A DNA stretch of 64,000 nt from Planctomycetota bacterium (GTDB lineage Bacteria > Planctomycetota > Planctomycetia > Planctomycetales > Planctomycetaceae), in NCBI GenBank assembly GCA_018242525.1, contig JAFEBS010000008.1:1-64000 (forward strand), read 5' to 3'. The position numbers and the translations under genes were made by a program. This document shows, in pieces, positions 7,771 to 16,898 of the stretch. Every line of letters begins with the position of its first letter. Position 1 is the stretch's first letter. The notes below the pieces were generated by a model. It saw nothing but the letters and a program-made list of their open reading frames with translations. It did not search any database and had not been told where the DNA came from.

Positions 7771-9168
7771 ATGCGTCGGCCGATTCAACAACAGTTACTG
7801 ATTCCAATGCTCATCGTCGTCCTGACGGGTGTTGCTGTCGCCAGCATCGCCGGGGCCTGGATCGGGGCTCGATTTGCCCGTGAACAGGAACAGGACAACC
7901 TGCGGCGACTGGCCGGAACACTGGCTGACGCCGGATTTCCGCTCAGTCAAAACGTATTGCGCAAAATGGCGGGTCTGTCCGGTGCCGATTTCGTCGTGCT
8001 CGGACAGGAAGGGCAGGTCCTGGAAGCCACCATCAAGATGTCGGATGGGGAAACGGAAGAACTGCGTCGGCTGGATCGGGCCGGGCCGTCCACCGGATCA
8101 CTGCCCGACCTGACACTGGTACTGTCGGCCGGGCGTTATCGGGCGGCTCGGCTCCCCGTACGAATTGCCCCGCCGGGAAATGAATTTCAATCATTATACG
8201 TGTTATATCCGGAAGAGCATTGGAATCGGGTTGCTCGACGGGCCACCTGGCCACCGCTCGTGGCCGGGCTCGTCGCCGCGTCCATCGCGATTACGCTCAC
8301 AACATTTGTCTCCCGGCGGTTTACGGCGCGAGTGCGGCAGCTCAGTGCGCAGGCCGCCACTGTGGCTGCCGGATCGTTCACCGCGACACCGTTGCCACCC
8401 ACCGACGACGAATTGCGGGATCTCGCAGTGGCCTTGAACCGCATGTCTGAACAACTGGGTCACTACGAAGAACACGTGCGGCGCAGTGAACGGATGAAAA
8501 CCCTCGGGCAACTGGGAGCCGGGATCGCTCATCAATTGCGGAATTCCGCCACCGGAGCCCTGATGGCCCTGGAGTTTCACCAGGCAGAACTGCCTCCGGG
8601 GACAGATCGAGAATCATTGGACGTGGTGCACCGCCAACTGCAGTTGATGGAAACCTCGTTGAAGCGATTCCTGCGATTGGGGCGTGGCGAGCAATTCCCC
8701 ACTCAGTCGGTGGACCTGGCCAAACTGGTGGAAGAGACGTTGCCACTCGTCGAGCCTGCCTGTCGTCATGCCAACATCCAGTTACAGTGGTCCCGTCCGG
8801 AATCCGCTGTGGTGGTGACTGGTGAAACCGACTTACTGCAGCAACTGTTACTGAATCTGCTCGTCAATGCGATCGAAGCGGCGACCGATGCGACCGGCAA
8901 GCCGGGAACGGTCCGTGTGGAACTGCATTCCGCATCGCCACTGTCTGCGAGTGAAGCCAAGAGCATTGAGCTGTGTGTGCTCGACAGCGGCCCCGGCCCC
9001 GACAGCGCAATAGCACCGCGCCTGTTCGAGCCATTCGCCACAAACAAGCCGGACGGCACGGGACTCGGGTTATCCGTGGCCCGTGAAATCGCCGATGCTC
9101 ATTCGGCAACGTTGCGATGGTACCGAGTTCAGGTGATGACCTGTTTCGAGGTCCGCTTCAAGGTCTGA
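7771..9168 (+). CDS. Membrane sensor histidine kinase, orphan
   Basis: This 465-residue sensor kinase has TM1 at about 9-33, a periplasmic sensor of about 125 residues, TM2 at about 161-180 and a HAMP linker. The dimerisation/phosphoacceptor helix contains H254 in AGIAHQLRNS, and the ATPase domain has an N-box LLLNLLVNAIEAA (N366), G1 DSGPG and G2 GTGLGLSVARE. The H-box reads HQLRN rather than the usual HELRNPL, so the usual acidic residue next to His is Gln. No response regulator is adjacent, so the partner is elsewhere. ATG 7771 was chosen; a GTG at 7738 is possible but adds residues with no clear ribosome binding site. Confidence 0.9.
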   Translation: MRRPIQQQLLIPMLIVVLTGVAVASIAGAWIGARFAREQEQDNLRRLAGTLADAGFPLSQNVLRKMAGLSGADFVVLGQEGQVLEATIKMSDGETEELRRLDRAGPSTGSLPDLTLVLSAGRYRAARLPVRIAPPGNEFQSLYVLYPEEHWNRVARRATWPPLVAGLVAASIAITLTTFVSRRFTARVRQLSAQAATVAAGSFTATPLPPTDDELRDLAVALNRMSEQLGHYEEHVRRSERMKTLGQLGAGIAHQLRNSATGALMALEFHQAELPPGTDRESLDVVHRQLQLMETSLKRFLRLGRGEQFPTQSVDLAKLVEETLPLVEPACRHANIQLQWSRPESAVVVTGETDLLQQLLLNLLVNAIEAATDATGKPGTVRVELHSASPLSASEAKSIELCVLDSGPGPDSAIAPRLFEPFATNKPDGTGLGLSVAREIADAHSATLRWYRVQVMTCFEVRFKV

Positions 9169-9541
9169 CCCCTGATTTCACCGGGGGGCCCGATTTGAAT
9201 CATTTTGACCGCTGGAGCATCCTTCTTTGTGTTTGAAGCTCACACGAGGAACGCCGCGATGACTGATGCGGACTTGATCGTATTGCGAACTGCTTGTGCT
9301 CCGCTGCCAGCGGCGGGATGCCGGCGCAGCCGACGAGTTGGTGAATCTATTTGAGAAGCCACTGCTGAGCAAGACGCTCGTCGCCATGGCATGGGCCGTG
9401 CGTTCTGGCTATCTGCTCGTTTCCGGGGTGATTCTATGGAACCGACCAACTGATGAACAGGACGCGAACGGATCAGGCCAGCTTAGAGAGAAACGCTTGT
9501 GGATACGATCCGTCGAACAACGTGCCAAAGAGGTTGCAAAA
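9169..9541. other. Intergenic stretch, one possible sigma-factor remnant
   Basis: There is no intact gene between the kinase and the tRNA. Positions 9259-9288 read MTDADLIVLR in one frame. From 9296 another frame reads VLRCQRRDAG..ADELVNLFEKPLL. Together these resemble the first 35 residues of planctomycete ECF sigma factors (pattern D-L-I-V-L-R-C-Q-x-x-D). Both frames soon lose any similarity. It could be a decayed sigma gene or chance. Confidence 0.35.
9259..9370 (+). pseudogene. Possible ECF sigma factor remnant (N-terminal part, frameshifted)
   Basis: ATG at 9259 opens TDADLIVLR, then a frame change leads to LRCQRRDAGAADELVNLFEKP. That matches what I remember as the start of region 2 of planctomycete ECF sigma factors. 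The core region 2 continuation (LL-x-Y-L-R-R-L-L) and regions 3-4 are absent. VLR is read twice, which would fit a short duplication at the frame change. Confidence is low because only about 35 residues support it. Confidence 0.3.
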
Positions 9542-9615
9542 TGGACGATAGAGGACTCGAACCTCTGACCTCCACGATGTCAACGTGGCGCTCTAACCAA
9601 CTGAGCTAATCGTCC
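9542..9615 (-). tRNA. tRNA-Val (anticodon GAC)
   Basis: The minus strand folds as a full cloverleaf. The acceptor GGACGAT pairs with ATCGTCC, the D-arm is GCTC/GAGC, and the anticodon stem CCACG/CGTGG encloses TTGACAT (anticodon GAC). The variable loop is AGGTC, the T-arm AGAGG/CCTCT has loop TTCGAGT, and the discriminator is A. The 3' CCA is not encoded. Confidence 0.95.
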
Positions 9616-9836
9616 AGACCTTTGACGTCGAAACGTCATCGGCAGGAGCGGAAACGATAAGTCGGCCTCACGTCCGGGTCAAGTGAACGGTCGCGATTCG
9701 TTTTGAGGGAACTCGAAAGTGACTCAGCCTGAGCCAAACGTGATCGATTTGACGGCTGCAACGACCGAAATCAGACCCGGAAAGACACAGCAGTCCGATC
9801 GTAAGGTGTTTTTGGGAAAATTGTTGCGTCGCCGAG

Positions 9837-10232
9837 TCAGCAGGTTTCGAACATGACGATGTCGCCCCGCGTGGAATTGATGATTGCCAGGATTTCCTGT
9901 CGCTCGGGGGTGGGGACTCCGAATTTGTCGAAGGTTTGTTGCAGGTCGTCGAGAAACGCGGTCCATTCACCGGCTGTGATGTTCAGATGACTGTGCGAAT
10001 CGCGCATCGAGCGGCCTGTGTACTTCTGTGGGCCGCCAGCCGCCCAGCAGAGTTGTTCCGTCACCAGGTACTTGAACCCCGCTCGTGACACCCGGTGATG
10101 AGCTTCGTCGACCTTCGGATTTGCATTCAATCGTGGATCGTCCATGATTCGATCAATGAAGTCATCGATGACGGCGGCGATGGAGTACACGCCGCCCAGA
10201 CGGTCGTACAGACTGATCGATGGCTCGCTCAT
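9837..10232 (-). CDS. Group-1 truncated hemoglobin
   Basis: The 131-residue protein has the 2-on-2 truncated globin pattern: SLYDRLGGVYSIAAVIDDF at the N-terminus, FKYLVTEQLCWAAGGPQKYTGRSM in the middle, and the proximal heme ligand H80 in DSHSHLNIT. Such globins bind O2 and NO and commonly detoxify NO or serve redox sensing. It is cytosolic. It lies 24 bp downstream of the SixA-type phosphatase gene on the same strand, so the two are probably co-transcribed. Nothing in the sequence links their functions. Confidence 0.93.
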   Translation of the reverse strand: MSEPSISLYDRLGGVYSIAAVIDDFIDRIMDDPRLNANPKVDEAHHRVSRAGFKYLVTEQLCWAAGGPQKYTGRSMRDSHSHLNITAGEWTAFLDDLQQTFDKFGVPTPERQEILAIINSTRGDIVMFETC

Positions 10233-10256
10233 GTTGAGATTCCTTGTCTCGGTGAA

Positions 10257-10757
10257 TTACTCGGTCTTGTCCAGTTCGCGGGGCCGCCACAGGTTTAACA
10301 ACTGCCCACGACTCGATTCGTCAAACTGCGACCAGTCTGACAAATCGAACGACAACTGCACCAGGGCGGCTGTCGGCAATTCTTCGGCGCGTCCTGTCAC
10401 CTGACTCAGGAACTCTTCCAGGCCCGGGTTGTGTCCGACGATCATCACCACGGTCTTCGAGTTATCGACCGCACGCAGGACGCTCGCGAATCCCGCCGAA
10501 TCACAGTGAAATAGCTGGCCCGTGTATTCAATGGCCGTGTCGATCCCGGCCGCTTCCAGAGCCAGTCGGAGTGTCTCGTGCGCCCGCAGTGCTGTGGAAC
10601 AGAGAATCAGATCGGGATGCAGGCCCTGATCGCGCAGCAAAACTCCCATGCGCCGCGCCGCCTTGATTCCTCGAGGTTTCAGGGGGCGATCATGATCCGC
10701 CAACGTCGGATCGCTCCAACTGGATTTGCCATGGCGAAACAACAGCAGGGTTTTCAT
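10257..10757 (-). CDS. sixA: SixA-type phosphohistidine phosphatase
   Basis: This 166-residue member of the histidine phosphatase superfamily has a short SixA layout. The RHG motif (FRHGKSSW, H9), R33/R58-region arginines (LCSTALRAHET) and the second catalytic His in VGHNPGLEEF (H109) are all present. SixA proteins remove phosphate from phosphohistidine, for example on HPt or PTS proteins. It is cytosolic, with no targeting sequence. It is followed at 24 bp by the truncated globin gene. The length and motif order fit SixA better than phosphoglycerate mutase. Confidence 0.9.
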   Translation of the reverse strand: MKTLLLFRHGKSSWSDPTLADHDRPLKPRGIKAARRMGVLLRDQGLHPDLILCSTALRAHETLRLALEAAGIDTAIEYTGQLFHCDSAGFASVLRAVDNSKTVVMIVGHNPGLEEFLSQVTGRAEELPTAALVQLSFDLSDWSQFDESSRGQLLNLWRPRELDKTE

Positions 10758-10836
10758 GCGGGTACTTCACGCAGATGGGACGTGCGGACGACGGGCTTGG
10801 TTTACCATAAATCGGGGGAATTCGGTAATCACTTCT

Positions 10837-10884
10837 CGTTCCCAAGCTCCCGCTTGGGAACGCCCGTCTTCGAAGCTCCGCTTC
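10837..10884 (+). repeat. Inverted repeat, left copy
   Basis: It begins with the near-perfect palindrome CGTTCCCAAGC, TCCC, GCTTGGGAACG and continues GAAGCTCCGCTTC. The same 48 bp recur in reverse orientation at 11098-11145 with few mismatches. The palindromic core makes each copy able to form a hairpin. Confidence 0.85.
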
Positions 10885-11097
10885 GCCGGTCAATATTCGG
10901 CAGGAGATCACTCAAAGACGCTCCAGAGCGACGAAAGGATGTGGCTGTCATTGGAAGGTACGCACAACAATCCGGTTGCACGCAGCGATGTCGACGATCC
11001 GGTGCATTGGAGATACTCCAGCGGCCGCAACTGTGCTCGCCAACCTGGACTGGTCGACGTGGTGACTGACTGGATGTAGGGGTGTGCTTGGGACCGT

Positions 11098-11145
11098 GAA
11101 GCGGAGCTTCAAAGACGAGCGTTCCCAAGCGGGAGCTTGGGAACG
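11098..11145 (-). repeat. Inverted repeat, right copy
   Basis: This is the reverse complement of 10837-10884 apart from about four differences in the middle. The pair encloses 213 bp that show no coding potential. Confidence 0.85.
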
Positions 11146-11324
11146 ATGAAAAGACGATGAAATCTGTGGTTTGTCGCGTTGGATTTCCGTGCGGTGGATG
11201 ACCGACGCTGGCAGCGTCGGGTACGGTGCCGTCAAGCGTTTGCCGCATGGCGGGATCGATGGTATTGTCCGTGAAATCAAATCTGACGCGAGCAGCCTCT
11301 GTTACGTTGCATGGAGACCTCATC

Positions 11325-12815
11325 ATGAACTCTCGAATTCGCTCATTGGTAATACTGGCGGTGGCGTCGCTGGGTTCGAGCCTGGTGGCTGCGGAGCCAT
11401 CCACTCGGCCGAATGTCCTGTTCGTTCTGTGCGACGATTTGCGGTGGGACTCGATGGGGTGTGCCGGGCATCCTTATTTGAAGACACCCCATGTGGATCG
11501 GCTCGCAAAGGAAGGGATTCTGTTTGAAAACACGTTCTGCACGACGTCGCTGTGTTCACCCAGCCGGGCCTCGATCCTGAGTGGCCTGTATGCGCACACG
11601 CATGGAGTGACCAGTAACTTCACCGAATTCCCCACCGACATGGCCAGCTTTCCCCGGTTGCTGCAGGATGCCGGGTACGAAACGGCCTACATCGGCAAGT
11701 GGCACATGGGAGAGAACAACGACGAGAAGCGGCCCGGGTTCGATTACTTTGTGACGCACAAGGGGCAGGGAAAGTACTTCGATACCGAATTCAACATCGA
11801 TGGCCAGCGGCGGGAAGTCGTTCCGGGATATTACACGACAGTCGTCACCGACATGGTTGTCGACTGGCTCAAGCGGCCCCGATCAAAACCGTGGCTGATG
11901 ATGCTCGGTCACAAGGCCCCCCACAGCTTCTATCTGGCCGAAGAAAAGTACCAGCACACGTTCGATACGGTGGACATCAAGTATCCTGACACCGCGTTTC
12001 ACCTGGAATCTCAGCCGAAATGGATCCAGGAACGATTGTCGACCTGGCACGGAATCTATGGTCCGTTGTTTGAATGGCGCAAGAAGTTCCCCGATGCCCG
12101 CCCCGAAGCCGTGTCGGATTTCGCGAACATGATTCGCGCGTATTGGGGGACCATTCTGTCCGTCGACGACAGCATGGGGCGACTGGTTGCGTGGCTGGAA
12201 CAGACGCATCAACTGGACAACACGATCATCGTCTTCATGGGGGACAACGGCCTGTTAAACGGCGAGCATGGCATGGTCGACAAGCGAACCATGCACGAAC
12301 CGAGCATCCGCATTCCGCTGGTCGTGCGTTATCCCGGGCTGACCGGAGCCAAAGTCCCCAGGCGGATTCCTCAGATGGTCCTGACGGAAGACATGGCGCC
12401 CAGTCTGCTGGAACTGTGCGGTGCGAAGATCCCCCCCAAATTGCATGGACGTTCCTGGAAGAAGCTGGTTGAATCCGGGGACCCGTCGTGGAGAAAGTCG
12501 TTTCTGTATCACTACAACTACGAGAAGCAGTTTCCTTACACACCAAACATCCGCGGCGTAAGGACCGACGATTTCATGTACGCTCATTATCCGCACGGCG
12601 ACGGGAAGCCGGATCGGCACATGGCGGAACTGTACGACTTGAAGAACGACCCGGAAGAGCGTCACAATCTGATTGCCGATCCGAAGTACGCGGGCAAGCT
12701 GAAAGAGTTGCAGGGGGAACTGATCCGGGTGATGTCCGAAGTCGGGATCACCGACGACAAGATGCCGCTGGATGAAGGGATCAAGCAGCAGCTGCCCGAC
12801 AAGAAGATTCGATGA
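11325..12815 (+). CDS. Secreted type I sulfatase
   Basis: This 496-residue sulfatase has a Sec signal (residues 1-23, cleavage near VAA). C77 in [13 protein letters not shown] is the C-x-P-S-R cysteine that is oxidised to formylglycine. Metal ligands D37/D38 (LCDDLRWDS) and the late [11 protein letters not shown] motif are present. Such enzymes hydrolyse sulfate esters, often of algal or animal polysaccharides, and planctomycetes have many. ATG 11325 is preceded by GGAGA; the frame is open upstream but without a signal sequence. No anaerobic maturase or FGE gene is nearby. The exact substrate is unknown. Confidence 0.94.
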   Translation: MNSRIRSLVILAVASLGSSLVAAEPSTRPNVLFVLCDDLRWDSMGCAGHPYLKTPHVDRLAKEGILFENTFCTTSLCSPSRASILSGLYAHTHGVTSNFTEFPTDMASFPRLLQDAGYETAYIGKWHMGENNDEKRPGFDYFVTHKGQGKYFDTEFNIDGQRREVVPGYYTTVVTDMVVDWLKRPRSKPWLMMLGHKAPHSFYLAEEKYQHTFDTVDIKYPDTAFHLESQPKWIQERLSTWHGIYGPLFEWRKKFPDARPEAVSDFANMIRAYWGTILSVDDSMGRLVAWLEQTHQLDNTIIVFMGDNGLLNGEHGMVDKRTMHEPSIRIPLVVRYPGLTGAKVPRRIPQMVLTEDMAPSLLELCGAKIPPKLHGRSWKKLVESGDPSWRKSFLYHYNYEKQFPYTPNIRGVRTDDFMYAHYPHGDGKPDRHMAELYDLKNDPEERHNLIADPKYAGKLKELQGELIRVMSEVGITDDKMPLDEGIKQQLPDKKIR

Positions 12816-12839
12816 AATTCAGAGTTTGTCATTCGATGT

Positions 12840-12863
12840 CCGATCTCTCACGAGATCGGCTAC
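12840..12863 (-). repeat. REP-like hairpin with GTAG head
   Basis: Minus strand: GTAG, stem CCGATCTC, loop GTGA, stem GAGATCGG (8 perfect pairs). It sits 25 bp after the sulfatase stop, so it may also act as a 3' end structure. It has the same head and loop as the hairpin at 13445-13468 but a different stem. Confidence 0.75.
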
Positions 12864-12914
12864 GCCGGGAAATGCGGGCCATATCCGTATCCACTTTTCT
12901 GAAAGTCGCTTCCG

Positions 12915-13406
12915 ATGAACGCCAAAGATGCCATCCGCGGAACCATGGACCTGAGCAACCATATTCTGAAGGCCTATTTCGATGACCTGACGGACGCCGA
13001 ACTAATGCAGCGTCCCGGACCGGGCTGCAATCCCCTGGCATGGCAGTTGGGACATCTGATTTCCTCGGAAGCCAGCTTGCTCAATCAAGTCAGTCCCGGA
13101 ACCGCCCCTGAATTGCCTGCTGGATTTGTGGAACAGCACAGCAAGGCGACCGCGGGGTTTGATGATGCCAGCAAATTTGGCACGAAGCAGCAATACCTGG
13201 ACCTGCTCGACCAGGTTCGGGCCGCAACATTGTCAGCGCTCGACAAGCTGCCAGAGGCCGATCTGGACAAGCCCGGTCCTGAGGGAATGCGCAAGATGTG
13301 TCCGACGGTGGGTTCATTCTTCAATTTGATTGCGAGCCATCCATTGATGCACGCCGGGCAATTTGTTCCGGTTCGACGTGCGCTGGGCAAGCCGATCAAG
13401 ATCTGA
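12915..13406 (+). CDS. DinB-like four-helix metal-binding protein
   Basis: This 163-residue protein has the DinB/YfiT-like four-helix bundle pattern. Expected metal-binding histidines are H47 (WQLGHLISSE) and H142/H146 (ASHPLMHAGQF). In this superfamily the triad of His residues binds a divalent metal; some members are thiol-dependent transferases, many are uncharacterised. It is cytosolic and lies between two GTAG-headed hairpins. It is not clearly in an operon with the sulfatase. The function is unassigned beyond the fold. Confidence 0.85.
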   Translation: MNAKDAIRGTMDLSNHILKAYFDDLTDAELMQRPGPGCNPLAWQLGHLISSEASLLNQVSPGTAPELPAGFVEQHSKATAGFDDASKFGTKQQYLDLLDQVRAATLSALDKLPEADLDKPGPEGMRKMCPTVGSFFNLIASHPLMHAGQFVPVRRALGKPIKI

Positions 13407-13444
13407 TCACCGCGAATTCACGGTACACGAAAAGCGTGTAGCCT

Positions 13445-13468
13445 GTAGCCGAAGTCGTGAGACTTCGG
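13445..13468 (+). repeat. REP-like hairpin with GTAG head
   Basis: Plus strand: GTAG, stem CCGAAGTC, loop GTGA, stem GACTTCGG (8 perfect pairs), 38 bp after the DinB stop. Relative to the hairpin at 12840-12863 the stem bases differ on both sides so that pairing is kept. No T-run follows, which argues against a simple terminator. Confidence 0.75.
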
Positions 13469-13704
13469 TCGTCGGGGGGTAACACAGTCGATTCTCTCAG
13501 CGAGGAATTTGCCCGCAACTCATTCGGAGTGCGAGCAAAGTTGCAACCACTCAGTCCGGATGACGGTCTTCTGTTGTTTTGGATTCTCTCTGTGTCGTCC
13601 GCGTTTTCCGTGTCCCAATCTTTTTTGCAGAAAGTCCTGCCGTGCCTGCGACATTTCCTGATGCAAAGTGTCGGGCCGTGAATGACAACCCGAGAGGGTA
13701 TGCC

Positions 13705-16700
13705 ATGCGTGCGGGTTTTCTGCCAAGTCTGGGAGTCGTCTCACTGCTGGTGTTGTTGTGCTGCCGGGTCGACGCCCAGTCGACACCGGCAGCGGGACTG
13801 GATCGACTCAAATACAACCATCCCGGCCTGGTCGTGGACCTGGGGGTCGGCTTGTGGGCATGGCCTGTCCCCGTTGACGCAGATGCCGATGGGGATACCG
13901 ACCTGATCGTCAGTTGCCCTGACAAGCCGTACAACGGCACTTATCTGTTTATCAATCCGTTAAACCGTGGCGATCGCCGCAGCGGCCACGATCATCACCT
14001 GCCGGTCTTCAAGGCGGCGCGTCGGCTGAGCCCGGGGGCCTTCAACGTCACTCCGTCATATGTCGGCGCGGGCGACGTTCGCGTGACGACACCGGGTCGA
14101 CAATACCCCAGTTTCGTGCTGTTCGGACTGACATCGCCCGAGAAGTTGTCGTTGCCCGCGGATCCGATCGGCCGGAATCCGGAATTCGTTCATCCTCACT
14201 TGCCCGGGGTCTACAAGACCCGGCACAACCAGTGGAAGTTTGTCGACTTCGATGGCGATCAGAAACTGGATCTCGTCGTCGCCCTGGAACTGTGGTCTGC
14301 CTACGGATGGGACGATGCCTGGAATAAAAACGGAGAGTGGCAGCAGGGGCCGCTGCACGGATTGCTGTATCTGTTCCGGAACACCCGGTCGACGGACGAT
14401 CCCGCCTATGCGGAACCGATCCTGATTCAGGCCGATTCCAGGCCGCTCAGCACATTTGGACTCGCTTCTCCCAACTTCGAAGATTTCGATGGAGATGGCG
14501 ATCTGGATCTCATCTGTGGCGAATTCCTCGACGGGTTTACTTACTTCGAGAACACGGGGACTCGAACCGAACCCCGCTATGCGGCGGGCCGACGGTTAAT
14601 GCATGGCGACCAACCGCTCACAATGGACCTGCAGATGATCGTGCCCGTGGCCTATGATTGGGACGGGGACGGCGACAAGGATTTGATTGTCGGCGATGAA
14701 GACGGCCGGGTCGCCTTCGTGGAAAACACCGGAATGCGGGTGAATGGCCTGCCGCAGTTCGAGCAACCTCGGTATTTCCGCCAGGAAGCGGACGACGTGA
14801 AATTCGGAGCTCTCGCCACGGCCTGTGGCTTCGATTGGGATGGAGACGGCGACGATGACATTATCGCCGGGAACACCGCTGGCTATGTCGGATTCATCGA
14901 AAATCTGAGCGGCCCGGGGATCGAAGCGCCCCGCTGGGCCGAACCGCAAAAGCTGAAAGCTGCGGGTGAAACGATCCGGATTCAGGCGGGACCGAACGGT
15001 TCGATCCAGGGTCCGGCCGAAGCCAAGTGGGGCTATACGACTCAGACCGTTGCGGACTGGGATCACGACGGGTTGCCAGATCTGATCGTGAATTCGATCT
15101 GGGGCCGCGTCCAATGGTACCGCAACATCGGGACGCGAACCGCTCCCGAATTGGCGAAAGCTCAACCGATCGAAGTCGACTGGCCGGGTGAGACTCCCAA
15201 GCCCGCCTGGACCTGGTGGCAACCGCAGGGGAAGGAACTGGTGACTCAATGGCGCACAACGCCGGTGGCAATCGACTTTAACCGCGATGGTTTGACGGAT
15301 CTGGTGATGCTCGACCACGAAGGGTACCTGACGTTTTTTGAACGTCGTGCCAGATCCGCGACAACGGATCCATCCCGTCCGCACACCGCCACGGTCTTGC
15401 TGCCAGGACAGCGACGGTTCGTCAATTCGAACGGAGAACCGCTGCGATTGAATGACAAGCGAGCCGGGGGGAGCGGACGGCGCAAGCTGTGCGTCGTCGA
15501 TTGGGACGGCGATGGCAAACTGGACGTGTTGCTGAACGGGTCCAATGCCAACCTGCTGCAACAGTCCGAGCAGCGGGACGGCAATTGGTACTTTGTCGAC
15601 AAGGGGCCACTCGATACGCGAAAGATCGAGGGGCACGACACCAGCCCGACCACGGTCGACTGGAACAAGGACGGCATTCCTGACCTGCTGGTGGGTGCCG
15701 AAGATGGTCGGTTCTATTACCTGCGCAACCCCCGAGCCCACAAAACCGCCGTGGCCGCCGGAGATACACAACTGGCTCAGAAGCCAGCCGACGATGGCAA
15801 GGCTGTCGTTCCCAACCCAGTGCTCAAACGCGAATTCATTTACGAGACCGCCCCGTTCCCTGCGTGCCATGCGTCGACAATTGTCGAGACGAAACACGGT
15901 CTGGTCACTGCCTGGTTTGGCGGGACCGCGGAAAAGAATCCCGATGTTGGCATCTGGGTGTCTCGACGGGTCAACGACACATGGACGGCACCGGTTGAAG
16001 TCGCCAACGGCGTGGAATCCCACGAGAAACGGTATCCCTGCTGGAATCCCGTCCTGTTCCAGCCCAAACAAGGGCCGTTGCTGTTGTTCTACAAGGTCGG
16101 TCCCAATCCCGATGCCTGGTGGGGCATGTTGATCACCAGTGATGACGGAGGCCAGACTTGGTCCCAGCCACGCCGACTGGCCGACGGGATCCTGGGTCCG
16201 ATCAAGAACAAGCCGATTCAACTTCCGAACGGGGACCTGTTGAGCGGCACCAGCACCGAACACGACGGCTGGCGGGTTCATTTCGAGCGCTCGACAGATC
16301 TTGGCAAGACATGGCAGGCGACAGGCCCGGTCAACGACGGCAAACAGATCGGAGCAATCCAGCCAAGTTTCCTGGTTCACAAGAACGGTCGCCTGCAGGC
16401 CGTCGGCAGAACTCAACAGAACCGGGTGTTTGAAGTCTCGTCGTCGGATGGCGGCAAAACGTGGGGACCACTTACGCTGACAACACTGCCGAACCCGAAC
16501 GCTGGTACAGACGCTGTAACGCTGGCGGACGGGCGACACCTGATCGTGTACAACCACACCTCCAAGGGCCGGTCACCCTTGAACGTCGCCGTCTCGACCG
16601 ACGGCAAGGACTGGCAGGCCGCTGTCGTCCTCGAACGCGAGCCAGGCGAGTATTCCTATCCGGCCGTCATCCAGACCAGTGACGGACTGGTTCACATCAC

Positions 16701-16803
16701 TTACACCTGGAAGCGACAAAAGGTCCGCCATGTGGTGGTTGATCCCAAACAACTGGTAACGGCACCAATGGCTGACGGACAATGGCCGCAGCAAATTAAA
16801 TAG
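13705..16803 (+). CDS. Secreted VCBS/FG-GAP repeat and sialidase-like fusion protein
   Basis: The product has 1032 residues and a Sec signal (1-24, cleavage near VDA). Residues about 40-700 hold at least eight Ca-binding DxDxDG-type motifs spaced along the chain, such as DFDGDGDLDLICG, DWDGDGDKDLIVG, DWDGDGDDDIIAG and DWNKDGIPDLLVG. These mark an FG-GAP/VCBS propeller. Residues about 720-1030 form a BNR/exo-alpha-sialidase-like domain with Asp boxes SDDGGQTWS, STDLGKTWQ and SSDGGKTWG. The likely role is extracellular glycan binding and cleavage; catalytic sialidase residues cannot be confirmed by eye. ATG 13705 follows GAGAGGG. It is convergent with the DUF1501 gene at 16899. Confidence 0.88.
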   Translation: MRAGFLPSLGVVSLLVLLCCRVDAQSTPAAGLDRLKYNHPGLVVDLGVGLWAWPVPVDADADGDTDLIVSCPDKPYNGTYLFINPLNRGDRRSGHDHHLPVFKAARRLSPGAFNVTPSYVGAGDVRVTTPGRQYPSFVLFGLTSPEKLSLPADPIGRNPEFVHPHLPGVYKTRHNQWKFVDFDGDQKLDLVVALELWSAYGWDDAWNKNGEWQQGPLHGLLYLFRNTRSTDDPAYAEPILIQADSRPLSTFGLASPNFEDFDGDGDLDLICGEFLDGFTYFENTGTRTEPRYAAGRRLMHGDQPLTMDLQMIVPVAYDWDGDGDKDLIVGDEDGRVAFVENTGMRVNGLPQFEQPRYFRQEADDVKFGALATACGFDWDGDGDDDIIAGNTAGYVGFIENLSGPGIEAPRWAEPQKLKAAGETIRIQAGPNGSIQGPAEAKWGYTTQTVADWDHDGLPDLIVNSIWGRVQWYRNIGTRTAPELAKAQPIEVDWPGETPKPAWTWWQPQGKELVTQWRTTPVAIDFNRDGLTDLVMLDHEGYLTFFERRARSATTDPSRPHTATVLLPGQRRFVNSNGEPLRLNDKRAGGSGRRKLCVVDWDGDGKLDVLLNGSNANLLQQSEQRDGNWYFVDKGPLDTRKIEGHDTSPTTVDWNKDGIPDLLVGAEDGRFYYLRNPRAHKTAVAAGDTQLAQKPADDGKAVVPNPVLKREFIYETAPFPACHASTIVETKHGLVTAWFGGTAEKNPDVGIWVSRRVNDTWTAPVEVANGVESHEKRYPCWNPVLFQPKQGPLLLFYKVGPNPDAWWGMLITSDDGGQTWSQPRRLADGILGPIKNKPIQLPNGDLLSGTSTEHDGWRVHFERSTDLGKTWQATGPVNDGKQIGAIQPSFLVHKNGRLQAVGRTQQNRVFEVSSSDGGKTWGPLTLTTLPNPNAGTDAVTLADGRHLIVYNHTSKGRSPLNVAVSTDGKDWQAAVVLEREPGEYSYPAVIQTSDGLVHITYTWKRQKVRHVVVDPKQLVTAPMADGQWPQQIK

Positions 16804-16898
16804 ATTTCACCGGCGAACAGGAACCCGAACGTTTGAACCAGACCTGTCGAGGACGCCGAATCCACCACGTCCGTGGGAGCCTGGATCCCTCATCAATG

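Larger units (their letters stand above)
10758..11324. other. Gene-free region holding an inverted repeat pair
   Basis: I see no convincing gene here. The region holds two 48-bp inverted copies (10837-10884 and 11098-11145) and, at 11202-11220, a hairpin CCGACGC, TGGCA, GCGTCGG. That hairpin is identical to one at 51495-51513 but has a changed tetranucleotide next to it (GTAC instead of CTAC). The sulfatase promoter must lie in the last 100 bp. Confidence 0.7.

Noticed and set aside
13445-13468. Rho-independent terminator of the dinB-like gene
   Set aside because: The stem is good but no T-run follows, and the same head and loop occur elsewhere in both orientations, so a repeat explains it better.
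14596-16557. 653-codon minus-strand open frame
   Set aside because: Lies fully antisense to the VCBS-sialidase gene, whose Ca-binding and Asp-box motifs are clear. High GC at third positions creates long antisense frames.
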